A program made the translations under genes and the position numbers. From SIG578 sp964508295 (GTDB lineage: Bacteria > Bacillota > Clostridia > Oscillospirales > Ruminococcaceae), in the NCBI GenBank assembly GCA_964508295.1, contig CAZDSQ010000004.1, positions 1 through 42,897 of the forward strand: a DNA stretch of 42,897 nucleotides, given 5' to 3'. The notes beneath the pieces were generated by a model that was not told where the DNA came from, did no database searches, and saw nothing but the letters and a program-made list of their open reading frames with translations. How positions within the stretch are numbered: the first letter of the stretch is position 1; each line of letters starts with the position of its first letter. Positions 16,752 to 24,448 of the stretch are shown one piece after another.

Positions 16752-17813
16752 CTAATACCACAAAAACGGCGAACGTGCTATCCAATCAAATGTTGTGCCG
16801 GGTTGAATGGTTCTTGTGCGCGCTATTATGCATTTTCCATTATAGTTGCATTCTAATACGGTTACAACGCCGCTTCCGTTTATGTTTTGTACCATCATAG
16901 CATGACCCTCGCTATATATTATATCTCCTTTTCGTACGTTACTTAAATAGCTTTGATCCTCGGACTTTAACCAATTTCCCGAATAATAACTATCATGATA
17001 AATATCATAGGATAATTTTTTTACGAAGCCGACACACTGTATTGATGTTTCGTATGAATTGCAACCGCATGAACCACTGTAAGCACAACTGCCATGGTGT
17101 GTACAAGCAGTGGAGGTATAACCGTCAGGATTATTAGATGAACTTCCGTGATTCCAATACTTTCCTGTAGGGAACTTTGTGGTTATCTGTGAAATGGTCG
17201 TATATGGGGTTGTAGATGCTGCGCCAATATGTTCTAAATACCACTGCTGATATGTATCTGTGGAACTGTAAGTCTTCACAAAAACATTTCCGTTTGAAGT
17301 TGGACTTGTTCCGGTAGAACCGCTTCCATTTCCGTAAGCGCATAAAGCTATATTATCATTGTACCGAGGAATAAATATGGTTGACATTGATGTGCTTCCT
17401 GCATAAATATCCCAGCTTTGCGCTATTTCATCTGTGGATGTCCAAAGCTGGACGTTTTGACCGTTTGCTAAACTGGAACTGCCACGATTTATATCAAGAA
17501 CCCTGCCATAACCATTACCGCTACACATAGAGTACAAATAATACCCTTCGAGTATTCCCCAGGATAGTACCCATTTTTGTGCATTACTTGAAGTATCTAG
17601 TGGTTACTGTACAACGTTTGTGCCATTAGCGTCTGTTCCGTTGTATGCCGTTAGATAGAGTCCGGTAGCAACATTTCGAATCCTATACATTCCACCGTCA
17701 TAAAGTATGTCTGTTGGAGTAGCTGCTTTCACCTTAAAAGTATTGCCTGCAGCAACTGTTAAACAAAGTGCGATGGTTAAAACTATAGATGTGATTTTTA
17801 TTATCCTTTTCAT
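16752..17813 (-). pseudogene. Ricin-lectin/CHAP-like secreted protein with in-frame stop
   Basis: One reading frame of 353 codons interrupted by a single TAA at 17604-17606. Before the stop: a signal peptide (1-31, ending 'FKVKA') and the start of a ricin-type beta-trefoil. After it the same frame goes straight on with 'PLDTSSNAQKWVLS', and three QxW repeats (QKW, QSW, QQW) mark the lectin. The C-terminal part looks like a CHAP/NlpC-type peptidase: 'IQCVGFVKKL' with C260 and 'SEGHAMMVQNI' with H304. The intact product would bind sugar and cut cell wall. It is either a fresh nonsense mutation, a readthrough stop or an assembly error; the rest of the frame shows no further decay. Confidence 0.8.
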
Positions 17814-18147
17814 AGTTGTACTTTTTCTCCTTTTTTAGAATATGATTTCTTTCTACTAAAAGCCACATCGGTTTCACCACCTCTATAAATATTTTATGCA
17901 AATTGCGCATAAGTTTTTAACTTTTCAATAACATTATGGCATAATTGCACATATTTTTCAAGCAGATTTTATAAAATAAAGCGATGCACAACATTTTTTT
18001 GTGAAATATTCCAATTAAAAAATAAAATTTATTATGAATAATTGTGCAAAATTACATAAAATAATTACAAAAAACATAATTAGCTAATTTGTGCATTAAA
18101 AAATCAATATAAATGAAGTGATATTTTTTGAATCCAATATTTTAATA
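17814..18147. other. AT-rich intergenic upstream region
   Basis: About 330 bases without a plausible gene, very AT-rich. TGCAC/GTGCA recurs at 17946, 17985, 18044 and 18091, and TGCAAATTGCGCAT (17898-17911) is an imperfect dyad. It could hold regulator sites for the secreted-protein genes; no clear promoter was identified. Confidence 0.5.
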
Positions 18148-18182
18148 AAAATAAAAAAGGCAGGCTTTTAAGCCTGCCTTAA
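18148..18182 (-). terminator. rpmA operon terminator, copy 2 of 30-bp repeat
   Basis: Minus-strand stem GGCAGGCTT/AAGCCTGCC followed by TTTTTTATTTT. Positions 18148-18177 are identical to 14994-15023. It ends the rplU-prp-rpmA operon. Confidence 0.9.
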
Positions 18183-18185
18183 TTT

Positions 18186-18470
18186 TTACTGCTCAACAGC
18201 GTAAACGCAAACTCTCTTGCGATCACGGCCAACTCTCTCGAATTTGACCTTGCCGTCAATCTTAGCAAACAAGGTGTCATCCGATCCGATTCCGACGTTC
18301 TCGCCGGGATGGATGTGAGTTCCTCTCTGGCGAACGAGAATGTTTCCGGCGAGTACAAACTGGCCGTCAGCTCTCTTTACGCCAAGACGCTTGGACTCGG
18401 AATCACGACCGTTCTTGGTCGAACCAACTCCCTTTTTATGAGCGAAGAATTGAAGATTTAAGCGAATCAT
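18186..18470 (-). CDS. rpmA: 50S ribosomal protein L27
   Basis: 94 aa, normal bL27 with 'AHKKGVGSTKNGRDSESKRLGVK' near the start and 'GNILVRQRGTHIHPGENVG'. It carries the Firmicute N-terminal extension 'MIRLNLQFFAHKKG', which the Prp protease, encoded just upstream, is known to remove after 'LQFF' so that L27 can reach the peptidyl-transfer centre. Last gene of the operon; 2-nt gap from prp. Confidence 0.98.
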   Translation of the reverse strand: MIRLNLQFFAHKKGVGSTKNGRDSESKRLGVKRADGQFVLAGNILVRQRGTHIHPGENVGIGSDDTLFAKIDGKVKFERVGRDRKRVCVYAVEQ

Positions 18471-18472
18471 TG

Positions 18473-18787
18473 TTACACCTCCGTAACCGTAATTTTAATT
18501 GTGCCGCAGTATTGCTTCTCGATGTACTCAAGCTGAAGCTTAAGCGCATCTAAAAAGCTTTGGGCACTCTGATTTCTGTTTGCAAGGTTTAAAACAATCT
18601 CGTTGTCATCTACCTCGACTTCGGCGTCAGCATCCGTAAACTCTGTAATACCGTTCAAAACCGTCATAACTGCGGAAGTAACGGCACTGCAAACGATGTC
18701 CTCGCCGCACTCGGCGTAGCCAGCGTGTCCCTCAATAGAGAAGGAGGTAAAATAACCCTTGCTTTTAAAAAATTGTGCGTAAATCAT
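18473..18787 (-). CDS. prp: Ribosomal-processing cysteine protease Prp
   Basis: A 104-aa YsxB-family cysteine protease that trims the L27 N-terminus. Catalytic His21 and Cys33 stand in 'GHAGYAECGEDIVCSAVTS', the family signature. It lies between rplU and rpmA, the usual place. Essential for ribosome assembly where L27 has the extension, as here. Confidence 0.96.
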   Translation of the reverse strand: MIYAQFFKSKGYFTSFSIEGHAGYAECGEDIVCSAVTSAVMTVLNGITEFTDADAEVEVDDNEIVLNLANRNQSAQSFLDALKLQLEYIEKQYCGTIKITVTEV

Positions 18788-18793
18788 AGGGAT

Positions 18794-19114
18794 TTAAGCG
18801 TTGATAGCGTCGATCTGAACCTTTGTGTAAGGTTGTCTATGACCGAGCTTACGCTTGCTGTCCTTCTTGGGCTTGTAGGTGAAAACAGTGATCTTCTTCG
18901 CCTTGCCGTTCTTGAGGACCTTTGCGGTTACAGTTGCGCCTTTGACATAGGGAGCACCGATCTTGGTCTTGCCTTCGTTATTAACAACGATTACCTTGTC
19001 GAAAGTAACAACATCGTCAGTATTAGCATTGAGCTTCTCGATGAAAAGAACATCACCCTGCTCAACACGGTACTGCTTTCCGCCAGTTTCAATAATAGCG
19101 TACATTCTGGGCAC
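18794..19114 (-). CDS. rplU: 50S ribosomal protein L21
   Basis: 106 aa, complete bL21: 'YAIIETGGKQYRVEQGDVLFIEKL' at the N-terminus, 'GAPYVKGATVTAKVL' and 'FTYKPKKDSKRKLGHRQPYTKV'. First gene of the rplU-prp-rpmA operon, behind a structured leader and a strong promoter. Confidence 0.98.
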   Translation of the reverse strand: MPRMYAIIETGGKQYRVEQGDVLFIEKLNANTDDVVTFDKVIVVNNEGKTKIGAPYVKGATVTAKVLKNGKAKKITVFTYKPKKDSKRKLGHRQPYTKVQIDAINA

Positions 19115-19116
19115 CT

Positions 19117-19195
19117 GCCTCTGCTGTAATCTCGCTGTTTAAGGCGACGGAAAACCGTACTTCATTTGGGCATAATACGCCCTGCCTCAACCAAG
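19117..19195 (-). promoter_or_regulatory. Probable L21 leader RNA
   Basis: The roughly 85-nt 5' UTR of rplU holds paired segments such as GCCGCUUGGUUGAGGC, GGGCGUAUUAUGCCC and GACGGAAAACCGUC-like arms. Position and style fit the Firmicute L21 leader, thought to allow autoregulation by L21; the match is from memory, not from a covariance model. Confidence 0.55.
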
Positions 19196-19205
19196 CGGCT
19201 TTAAT

Positions 19206-19234
19206 ATGATAACACATACAAATTAAAATGTCAA
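19206..19234 (-). promoter_or_regulatory. Sigma-A promoter of rplU operon
   Basis: On the minus strand TTGACA (19234-19229), 17-nt spacer, TATCAT (19211-19206), directly before the leader. Confidence 0.82.
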
Positions 19235-19250
19235 GAAAAGATAACAAATT

Positions 19251-19870
19251 TTACGACAAATTTTTAAGTCGCTCAAAAAGCTCGACAATAGCAAATTTTG
19301 CCTTGTATTTTGGCTGAGTAACTGCGGAAATTTCGCTCTCTGTAAAGACGTCCTCAAGCTCTGCCGAGTCCTGCGAGGCGGGTATGCAGAGGGCGGGAAA
19401 GAGAACGCACCACCAGTTTTTGCCCTTTGCCGCTCCTATCTCAATTCTCAACGCCTTGTACTGCCCCGCAGGGAGCGTAAATTCCTCGTATTCCCTTGTT
19501 TCAAAAAACATATCGCATAGGTAGACCTTAACGCTGTAGTTGTAGCCGTTTGCAAATATTTCTTCTTCGGCGGTGGCCTTTATCTCGTCAAGGCTTGCTT
19601 CGGCGCTCGCTACCGCATCCTCAAGGCTCAGTGAGCCTTCAAAAAGGGTGGGCGATTTTTCTAAAATGGCATCTCGCACCTTAAGCTTTAGTTCTTGGTC
19701 GGCTTCTGAGTCCGAGTTTGCAAGAATGTGCAGGCGCAAAACATCGTTTCTGATGCTGTGGCAGTCTGATGCAAAGGCTGTTACGCTTGTGATTATTATT
19801 GATAATATAAGTCCTGCAATTGCTTTACCTCTCTCACNNNNNNNNNNACTGCAAATTCTGTCCGTTTCAT
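19251..19870 (-). CDS. spoIIR: Stage II sporulation protein R (crosses assembly gap)
   Basis: SpoIIR is the forespore-secreted signal that triggers SpoIIGA to process pro-sigma-E. The frame reads 'CHSIRNDVLRLHILANSDS' then 'ADQELKLKVRDAILE', the family signature. Upstream of it the frame continues through a membrane segment ('AIAGLILSIIITSVTAFA') to a run of Ns, beyond which ATG 19868-19870 ('MKRTEFAV') with AAGGA is the natural start. With exactly ten Ns the two sides are out of frame; 8 or 11 bases would restore it, so the gap length is wrong rather than the gene broken. Confidence 0.88.
19838..19847. other. Assembly gap (10 N)
   Basis: Ten Ns in the N-terminal part of spoIIR. Frame analysis of the gene shows the real distance is not ten bases. 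Confidence 0.95.
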
Positions 19871-19960
19871 TTTAAAATTCCTTTCTGTTTTGAGTCTTGA
19901 TAAAATAATAGGAAGTTTTTGGAAAAATATTCATTTTAGATAAATTATTTTAATTTTTGT

Positions 19961-19989
19961 TTGACTGACAAGATTAAATGGGATATAAT
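19961..19989 (+). promoter_or_regulatory. Sigma-A promoter of copA
   Basis: TTGACT (19961-19966), 17-nt spacer, TATAAT (19984-19989), about 35 nt before the copA ATG. Its -10 end overlaps a DtxR-like operator. Confidence 0.87.
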
Positions 19990-20007
19990 TAGCTTAGGCT
20001 AACTTTA
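19989..20007. promoter_or_regulatory. DtxR/IdeR-like operator at copA start site
   Basis: TTAGCTTAGGCTAACTTTA agrees with the 19-bp DtxR/IdeR box (TWAGGTTAGSCTAACCTWA, from memory) at 17 positions and contains the dyad TTAGC-N4-GCTAA. It covers the last base of the -10 box and the expected transcription start, a standard repression position. Confidence 0.65.
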
Positions 20008-20024
20008 TGAAAGGAAATAGATAA

Positions 20025-22469
20025 ATGCAAGAATTTAACGTTAGCGGAATGAGTTGCGCTGCCTGCAGCGCAAGGGTTGAAAAAGCGGTGTCTGCGCTCG
20101 AGGGCGTAGATAGTTGTGCTGTCAATCTGCTTACCAATTCGATGACCGTTGAGGGCACTGCCTCAGTAGAAAATATAATATCTGCCGTAAATGCTACAGG
20201 CTACGGTGCAAAGGAAAAAGGCACAAAAAACGGTTCTGCCGAGAGAAAAAAAGCTGATAACAAAAAAGACTTTACACTTGTTTACCGCCTTGTTTTCTCG
20301 ATCTTTTTCCTGCTCCTGCTTATGTATCTGTCGATGGGACATTCAATGTGGGGATTTCCTCTGCCGAGCTTTTTGAGCGAGAATGCGCTCTCTCAAGGTA
20401 TGGTGCAAATGCTGCTTGCGGCGGCCGTTATGGTTATAAATCAGAGGTTTTTCATTAGCGGCTTTAAGGGTATAATCCACAAATCGCCTAATATGGACAC
20501 GCTTGTGGCTCTAGGTTCGGGCGCCGCTTTTGTTTACAGCACGGCAGTTCTGTTTTCTATGACGGCGGGCGGTGATGCGCATAAGCTTCACGACCTGTAT
20601 TTTGAGTCTGCGGCTATGATTTTAACGCTCATTACCGTTGGAAAGCTTTTAGAGGCTTATTCTAAGGGCAAGACCACCGATGCGATAAAAGGCCTTTTGG
20701 AGCTTTCTCCAAAGACCGCAACCGTTGTCCGCGACGGAAAAGAGGTGGTGATACCTACTGACGAGCTTAGGAAAGATGATGTTTTTATTGTAAAGGCGGG
20801 AGGAAATATTCCTGCCGATGCAGTAATCATAGAGGGCGGCTGCAGCGTTGACGAGTCGGCGCTGACAGGAGAGAGCTTGCCAGTAGAAAAAGGCGTTGGC
20901 GACAGAGTTTCTGCCGCAACCGTCAACAAAACGGGATATATTAAATGCAGAGCCGAGAGAGTCGGCGAGGAAACCACCCTTTCGCAGATAATAAAAATGG
21001 TGGAGCAGGCATCAGCCTCAAAGGCGCCTATTGCCAAAATTGCCGATAAGGTTTCGGGCGTTTTTGTCCCTGTAGTGCTGATTATTGCGGTGGTAACAAC
21101 GATTATTTGGCTGCTTCTTGATAAGGATATAGGCTATGCCTTGGCGCGAGGAATTTCGGTGCTTGTTATAAGCTGCCCCTGCGCTCTCGGCCTTGCAACG
21201 CCCGTTGCGATTATGGTTGCAAGCGGCGTCGGAGCCAAAAATGCAGTTCTTTTCAAAACCGCCGCGTCGCTTGAAGCGGCGGGAAAAACCGACATAGTCG
21301 TTCTTGATAAAACGGGCACCATAACGCAGGGCAGACCTGATGTAACCGATATAATTGCGGCAGACGGCGTAAGCGAAACCGAGCTTTTGGCCGCTGCTTA
21401 TGCACTTGAGAAAAAGAGCGAGCATCCTCTGGCAGATGCCGTTATAAGATATGCAGAGCAAAAGGATTGCCCGCTTAAAGATGTTGAAAATTTAGAGGTC
21501 GTGTCGGGCAGGGGACTTGCCGCTAACCTTGACGGCAAAAAGCTTGTCGGCGGAAACGCCGAGTATATAGGCGATATTCCCGAAAAGCTGCTAAAAAAGG
21601 GAAACGCTCTCTCCGCAGAGGGAAAAACGCCGCTCTATTTCAGCCTTGACGGCAAGATGCTTGGAATTATTGCAGTAGCAGATAAGATAAAAGAGGACAG
21701 CGCAGAGGCGATTAAAAGGCTCAAAGCGCTTGGCCTTAAGGTCGTAATGCTTACCGGCGATAACCAAAAAACCGCCAATGCTGTAGGCAAGGCGGCGGGC
21801 GTTGACGAGATTATCGCAGGCGTTCTCCCCGACGGAAAGGAAAGGGAGGTCTCCCGCTTTAAAGCGCAGGGTAAGGTAATAATGGTTGGCGACGGAATTA
21901 ACGATGCCCCCGCACTCACCAGCGCCGATATAGGAATTGCAATCGGAGCGGGAGTTGATATTGCAATCGACTCTGCCGACATAGTGCTAATGAACAGCAG
22001 CCTTATGGACGTTGTAACTGCGATAAGGCTTAGCCGCAAGACCCTAACTAACATTCGTGAAAATCTTTTCTGGGCGTTTATTTATAACATAATCGGAATC
22101 CCGCTTGCCGCCGGCGCATTTATAGGCTTGCTCGGGTGGGAACTTAATCCAATGTTTGGAGCGGCGGCAATGAGTTTGTCCAGTTTCTGTGTTGTAACTA
22201 ATGCGTTAAGACTTAACTTCTTTAAAGCAGAAAAATCAAACAAAAAGGAGAAAAAGAAAATGACAAAAACGATGAAAATTGAGGGTATGATGTGTCCTCA
22301 CTGCTCGGGCAGAGTTAAGAGCGCGCTTGAGGCGCTTGACGACGTTGCGGGCGCAGAGGTCAGCCACGAGAGCGGCACCGCAGTTTTAACCTTAAACGCT
22401 GAGATTTCAGATGACGCCCTTAAAACTCTTATAGAGCAAAACGGCTATAAAGTAACCGAAATAAAATAA
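20025..22469 (+). CDS. copA: Copper-exporting P1B-ATPase CopA with C-terminal CopZ-like domain
   Basis: An 814-aa heavy-metal pump. An N-terminal HMA domain carries 'GMSCAAC' (C11/C14). Then come membrane helices, TGES, the transport motif CPC (384-386), DKTGT (phosphorylated D428), 'SEHPLADAV', 'GDGINDAPAL' (from 622), and the Cu+ signature 'MSLSSFCVVTNALRL' in the last helix. After a Lys-rich linker a second HMA domain follows ('GMMCPHCSGRVKSAL', last 69 residues), normally the separate chaperone CopZ. An internal ribosome site sits in front of this part. Exports Cu+ (or Ag+) from the cytosol. Own promoter, with a DtxR-like operator rather than a CsoR or CopY site that I could see. Confidence 0.96.
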   Translation: MQEFNVSGMSCAACSARVEKAVSALEGVDSCAVNLLTNSMTVEGTASVENIISAVNATGYGAKEKGTKNGSAERKKADNKKDFTLVYRLVFSIFFLLLLMYLSMGHSMWGFPLPSFLSENALSQGMVQMLLAAAVMVINQRFFISGFKGIIHKSPNMDTLVALGSGAAFVYSTAVLFSMTAGGDAHKLHDLYFESAAMILTLITVGKLLEAYSKGKTTDAIKGLLELSPKTATVVRDGKEVVIPTDELRKDDVFIVKAGGNIPADAVIIEGGCSVDESALTGESLPVEKGVGDRVSAATVNKTGYIKCRAERVGEETTLSQIIKMVEQASASKAPIAKIADKVSGVFVPVVLIIAVVTTIIWLLLDKDIGYALARGISVLVISCPCALGLATPVAIMVASGVGAKNAVLFKTAASLEAAGKTDIVVLDKTGTITQGRPDVTDIIAADGVSETELLAAAYALEKKSEHPLADAVIRYAEQKDCPLKDVENLEVVSGRGLAANLDGKKLVGGNAEYIGDIPEKLLKKGNALSAEGKTPLYFSLDGKMLGIIAVADKIKEDSAEAIKRLKALGLKVVMLTGDNQKTANAVGKAAGVDEIIAGVLPDGKEREVSRFKAQGKVIMVGDGINDAPALTSADIGIAIGAGVDIAIDSADIVLMNSSLMDVVTAIRLSRKTLTNIRENLFWAFIYNIIGIPLAAGAFIGLLGWELNPMFGAAAMSLSSFCVVTNALRLNFFKAEKSNKKEKKKMTKTMKIEGMMCPHCSGRVKSALEALDDVAGAEVSHESGTAVLTLNAEISDDALKTLIEQNGYKVTEIK
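22260..22469 (+). CDS. Possible separate CopZ-like chaperone (internal start in copA)
   Basis: Within copA, AAGGAG (22245-22250) lies nine bases before an in-frame ATG at 22260. Translation from here gives a 69-aa HMA protein with the CxxC motif of CopZ ('MCPHC'), ending at the copA stop. The Lys-rich linker that codes for this SD could be the remains of an intergenic region. Both fused and free forms may be made; this is inferred from the sequence only. Confidence 0.4.
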   Translation: MTKTMKIEGMMCPHCSGRVKSALEALDDVAGAEVSHESGTAVLTLNAEISDDALKTLIEQNGYKVTEIK

Positions 22470-22470
22470 A

Positions 22471-22507
22471 AAGATCCCCTGCCGAGAGACAGGGGATCTT
22501 TGCTTTT
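22471..22507. terminator. Bidirectional terminator copA / mntP
   Basis: A perfect 11-bp stem AAGATCCCCTG (22471-22481) / CAGGGGATCTT (22490-22500) with an 8-nt loop, between convergent genes. Confidence 0.9.
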
Positions 22508-23090
22508 AAAAGAAACTTGTTATGAAAATTTCAAGGCCAATAAAGATAAGTATTGCGCCGCCCAGAATTCCCGCTTTTCCTGCCAGCTTTGTTCCGGCTT
22601 TTTTGCCGATAACAATTCCCGCAAGGCAGATAAAGAAGGTTACAACTCCGATAAGCAGACAGGCAAGCAGAGCCTCTGTCAAATTATAGTCGGCGATGGT
22701 AAATCCGACCGAAAGAGCGTCAATCGAGGTTGCAATGCCCTGAACGATAAGCGCTCCAAAACCAAGAGACACTTTTTCCTCGCAGGACTCCTTGTTTTTG
22801 ATGCCTTCAACGAGCATTTTGCCGCCTATGTAGACGAGCAGTATCAATGCTATGTAAGGAATGCATTTTTCAAAGGCTTTGAAATACTGTGCGATGGTGG
22901 TAACGCATATCCACCCAATCAGCGGCATAGCAAACTGAAAAGCGGAAAAAACACCCGCAACGCCGCAGATTTTTGCCTTTTTCATACACGGCTCGTTAAG
23001 CCCGTTTGCCAGCGAAACCGAAAAGGCATCCATAGCAAGCCCGACACCGAGCAGTATGCTGTTAAAAAAGAAAGTAAACGAGAGCTCCAT
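22506..23090 (-). CDS. mntP: Manganese efflux pump MntP
   Basis: A 194-aa membrane protein with about six helices in two related halves. Each half has the conserved Asp motif: 'GVGLAMDAFSVSLANGL' and 'QGIATSIDALSVGFTIAD'. MntP exports Mn2+ when it is in excess. GGAGG precedes the ATG. The yybP-ykoY riboswitch upstream independently supports manganese as the substrate. Confidence 0.95.
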   Translation of the reverse strand: MELSFTFFFNSILLGVGLAMDAFSVSLANGLNEPCMKKAKICGVAGVFSAFQFAMPLIGWICVTTIAQYFKAFEKCIPYIALILLVYIGGKMLVEGIKNKESCEEKVSLGFGALIVQGIATSIDALSVGFTIADYNLTEALLACLLIGVVTFFICLAGIVIGKKAGTKLAGKAGILGGAILIFIGLEIFITSFF

Positions 23091-23108
23091 TATAATTCCT
23101 CCACATAA

Positions 23109-23142
23109 TAAAAAAATCCAAGCACGGCATAACCATACTTGG
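23109..23142 (-). terminator. Riboswitch-controlled terminator of mntP
   Basis: On the minus strand CCAAGTATGG (23142-23133) pairs with CCGTGCTTGG (23127-23118) with two G-U pairs and a 5-nt loop, followed by ATTTTTTTA. It ends 20 bases before the mntP SD. Confidence 0.8.
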
Positions 23143-23144
23143 CA

Positions 23145-23268
23145 ATAAAAGACTGCATGTATGGCTATCCCTTAGCATACATGAGTCTCGCAAATTAAAA
23201 CAAGCCAGGCCAAAGGGCCAGTATGTTGACTTGTTACGCAGGGTGCGCTTGCTACTCCCTCACAAAAA
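23145..23268 (-). promoter_or_regulatory. yybP-ykoY manganese riboswitch
   Basis: The minus-strand RNA begins with GAGGGAGUAGC and has AGUCAACAUACUGGCC, CUUUGGCCUGGC and UUGCGAGACUCAUGUAUG, the hallmark segments of the Mn2+-sensing class as I recall them. It is followed by a terminator and mntP, so Mn2+ binding should allow read-through. Confidence 0.92.
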
Positions 23269-23271
23269 GGT

Positions 23272-23299
23272 ATTATATCACAGTTTTTATTTTTGTCAA
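23272..23299 (-). promoter_or_regulatory. Sigma-A promoter of mntP
   Basis: Minus strand TTGACA (23299-23294), 16-nt spacer, TATAAT (23277-23272), immediately before the riboswitch. Confidence 0.85.
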
Positions 23300-23310
23300 T
23301 ATATAATTGA

Positions 23311-23346
23311 AAGCCGACAAAGAGAATTTTTTCTCTTTGTCGGCTT
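23311..23346. terminator. Terminator of potABCD operon
   Basis: A perfect 16-bp stem (23311-23326 / 23331-23346) with a TTTT loop just after the potD stop. The U-tract in the minus direction is short, but the stem is very strong. Confidence 0.78.
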
Positions 23347-23350
23347 TATC

Positions 23351-24424
23351 TTAACCCTCGGTCTTGATGTTTATCCAAAGCTCCTGAACATAGGTATTAA
23401 TGTCAGAGGGCAGATGAATAAAGGACTCGCATTTGCTTAAATACTCGTCGTCGGGGTACATAATCTTGTTGTTCTTTGTTTCGTCGTCGAGAAGCTCAAA
23501 TGCGGCGCTGTTTGGTGTGCAGTAGCCGGTAACTTCGCAGTTCGCAAGCGCGATCTCGGCTTCAAGCAGGAAGTTTATATACATTTCTGCATACGTTTTA
23601 TTCTTGCTTCCTTTGGGGATGCAAACTGCATCAACAAAGCGGTTTGTTCCTTCCTCGGGGTATGCAAAGGCAAGATTTTCATTTTCTTCCATCATGACAA
23701 GGGCATCGCCTGCATAATAGGTTGCGATTGCGGCATCCTCGTTGATCATCTTGTCGTATATCTCGTCCATATAATAGCCCTGAACAACGTTTTTCTGCTC
23801 AGAAAGCTTGTCAGCAGCGGCTTTAATTTCGTCCTTGTCTGTGGTGTTCTGCGAGTAGCCGAGTAAAGTTTCTGCAACAGCAAAGGCGTCACGGCTGTTG
23901 TTAAACATAAGGATGTTGTCCTTGTATTTTTCGTCCCAAAGGATATTCCAGCTCTTGACTTCCTCTTTTACGATCTCTTTGTTGTAGATGATTCCTACAG
24001 TTCCCCAAGAATAAGGAACGGAATATTCGTTTGTCGGGTCGTAATCGGGGTTTTTAAAGCTGTCCATAACATTGGTTTCGAAAAGAGGAATATTTGAAAA
24101 ATCAAGCTTTTCAACCAGACCCTCGTCTATAAGCCTTGCAACCATATAGTCAGAGGGGATAACTATATCGTATTCCGCGCCGCCGTTTTTAAGCTTGGCG
24201 TACATAGCCTCGTTTGAATCGTAGGTGCGGTATTTTATCTTAACATTGTATTTTTCCTCAAACATCTCGTTGATGTCGATGCTGTCGTTTGAACCTTCAG
24301 CCATATAAGGACCGCCCCAGTTGTAAATGATAAGTGTGGCGTCATATTTCTTGCCGCAACCTACCGAGCAAAAGAGGGAAACAATAACAAAAACAGAGAG
24401 AATAAGTGAAACTATTTTTTTCAT
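23351..24424 (-). CDS. potD: Spermidine/putrescine ABC transporter, substrate-binding lipoprotein
   Basis: 357 aa. Signal peptide and lipobox 'LFCSVGC' with the lipidated Cys near 23, then a PotD/PotF-type binding fold: 'LIIYNWGGPYM', 'YDIVIPSDYMVARLIDEGLVEKLD', 'VPYSWGTVGIIYNKEIV' and 'PEEGTNRFVDAVCIPKGSKN'. These contain the acidic and aromatic polyamine-contact positions of the family. Last gene of potABCD, 24 nt after potC, before a strong hairpin. Captures polyamines outside the membrane. Confidence 0.94.
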   Translation of the reverse strand: MKKIVSLILSVFVIVSLFCSVGCGKKYDATLIIYNWGGPYMAEGSNDSIDINEMFEEKYNVKIKYRTYDSNEAMYAKLKNGGAEYDIVIPSDYMVARLIDEGLVEKLDFSNIPLFETNVMDSFKNPDYDPTNEYSVPYSWGTVGIIYNKEIVKEEVKSWNILWDEKYKDNILMFNNSRDAFAVAETLLGYSQNTTDKDEIKAAADKLSEQKNVVQGYYMDEIYDKMINEDAAIATYYAGDALVMMEENENLAFAYPEEGTNRFVDAVCIPKGSKNKTYAEMYINFLLEAEIALANCEVTGYCTPNSAAFELLDDETKNNKIMYPDDEYLSKCESFIHLPSDINTYVQELWINIKTEG

Positions 24425-24448
24425 TTTTCAAAACCTTTCATGTTAAAT

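Noticed and set aside
22200..22262. Programmed frameshift to make CopZ from copA
   Set aside because: The two domains are in one continuous frame; an internal start is the simpler way to a short product.
22500..23108. Plus-strand frame of 202 codons over mntP
   Set aside because: It lies fully antisense to the well-supported mntP gene and its riboswitch side; composition is Lys/Asn-rich with no motif.
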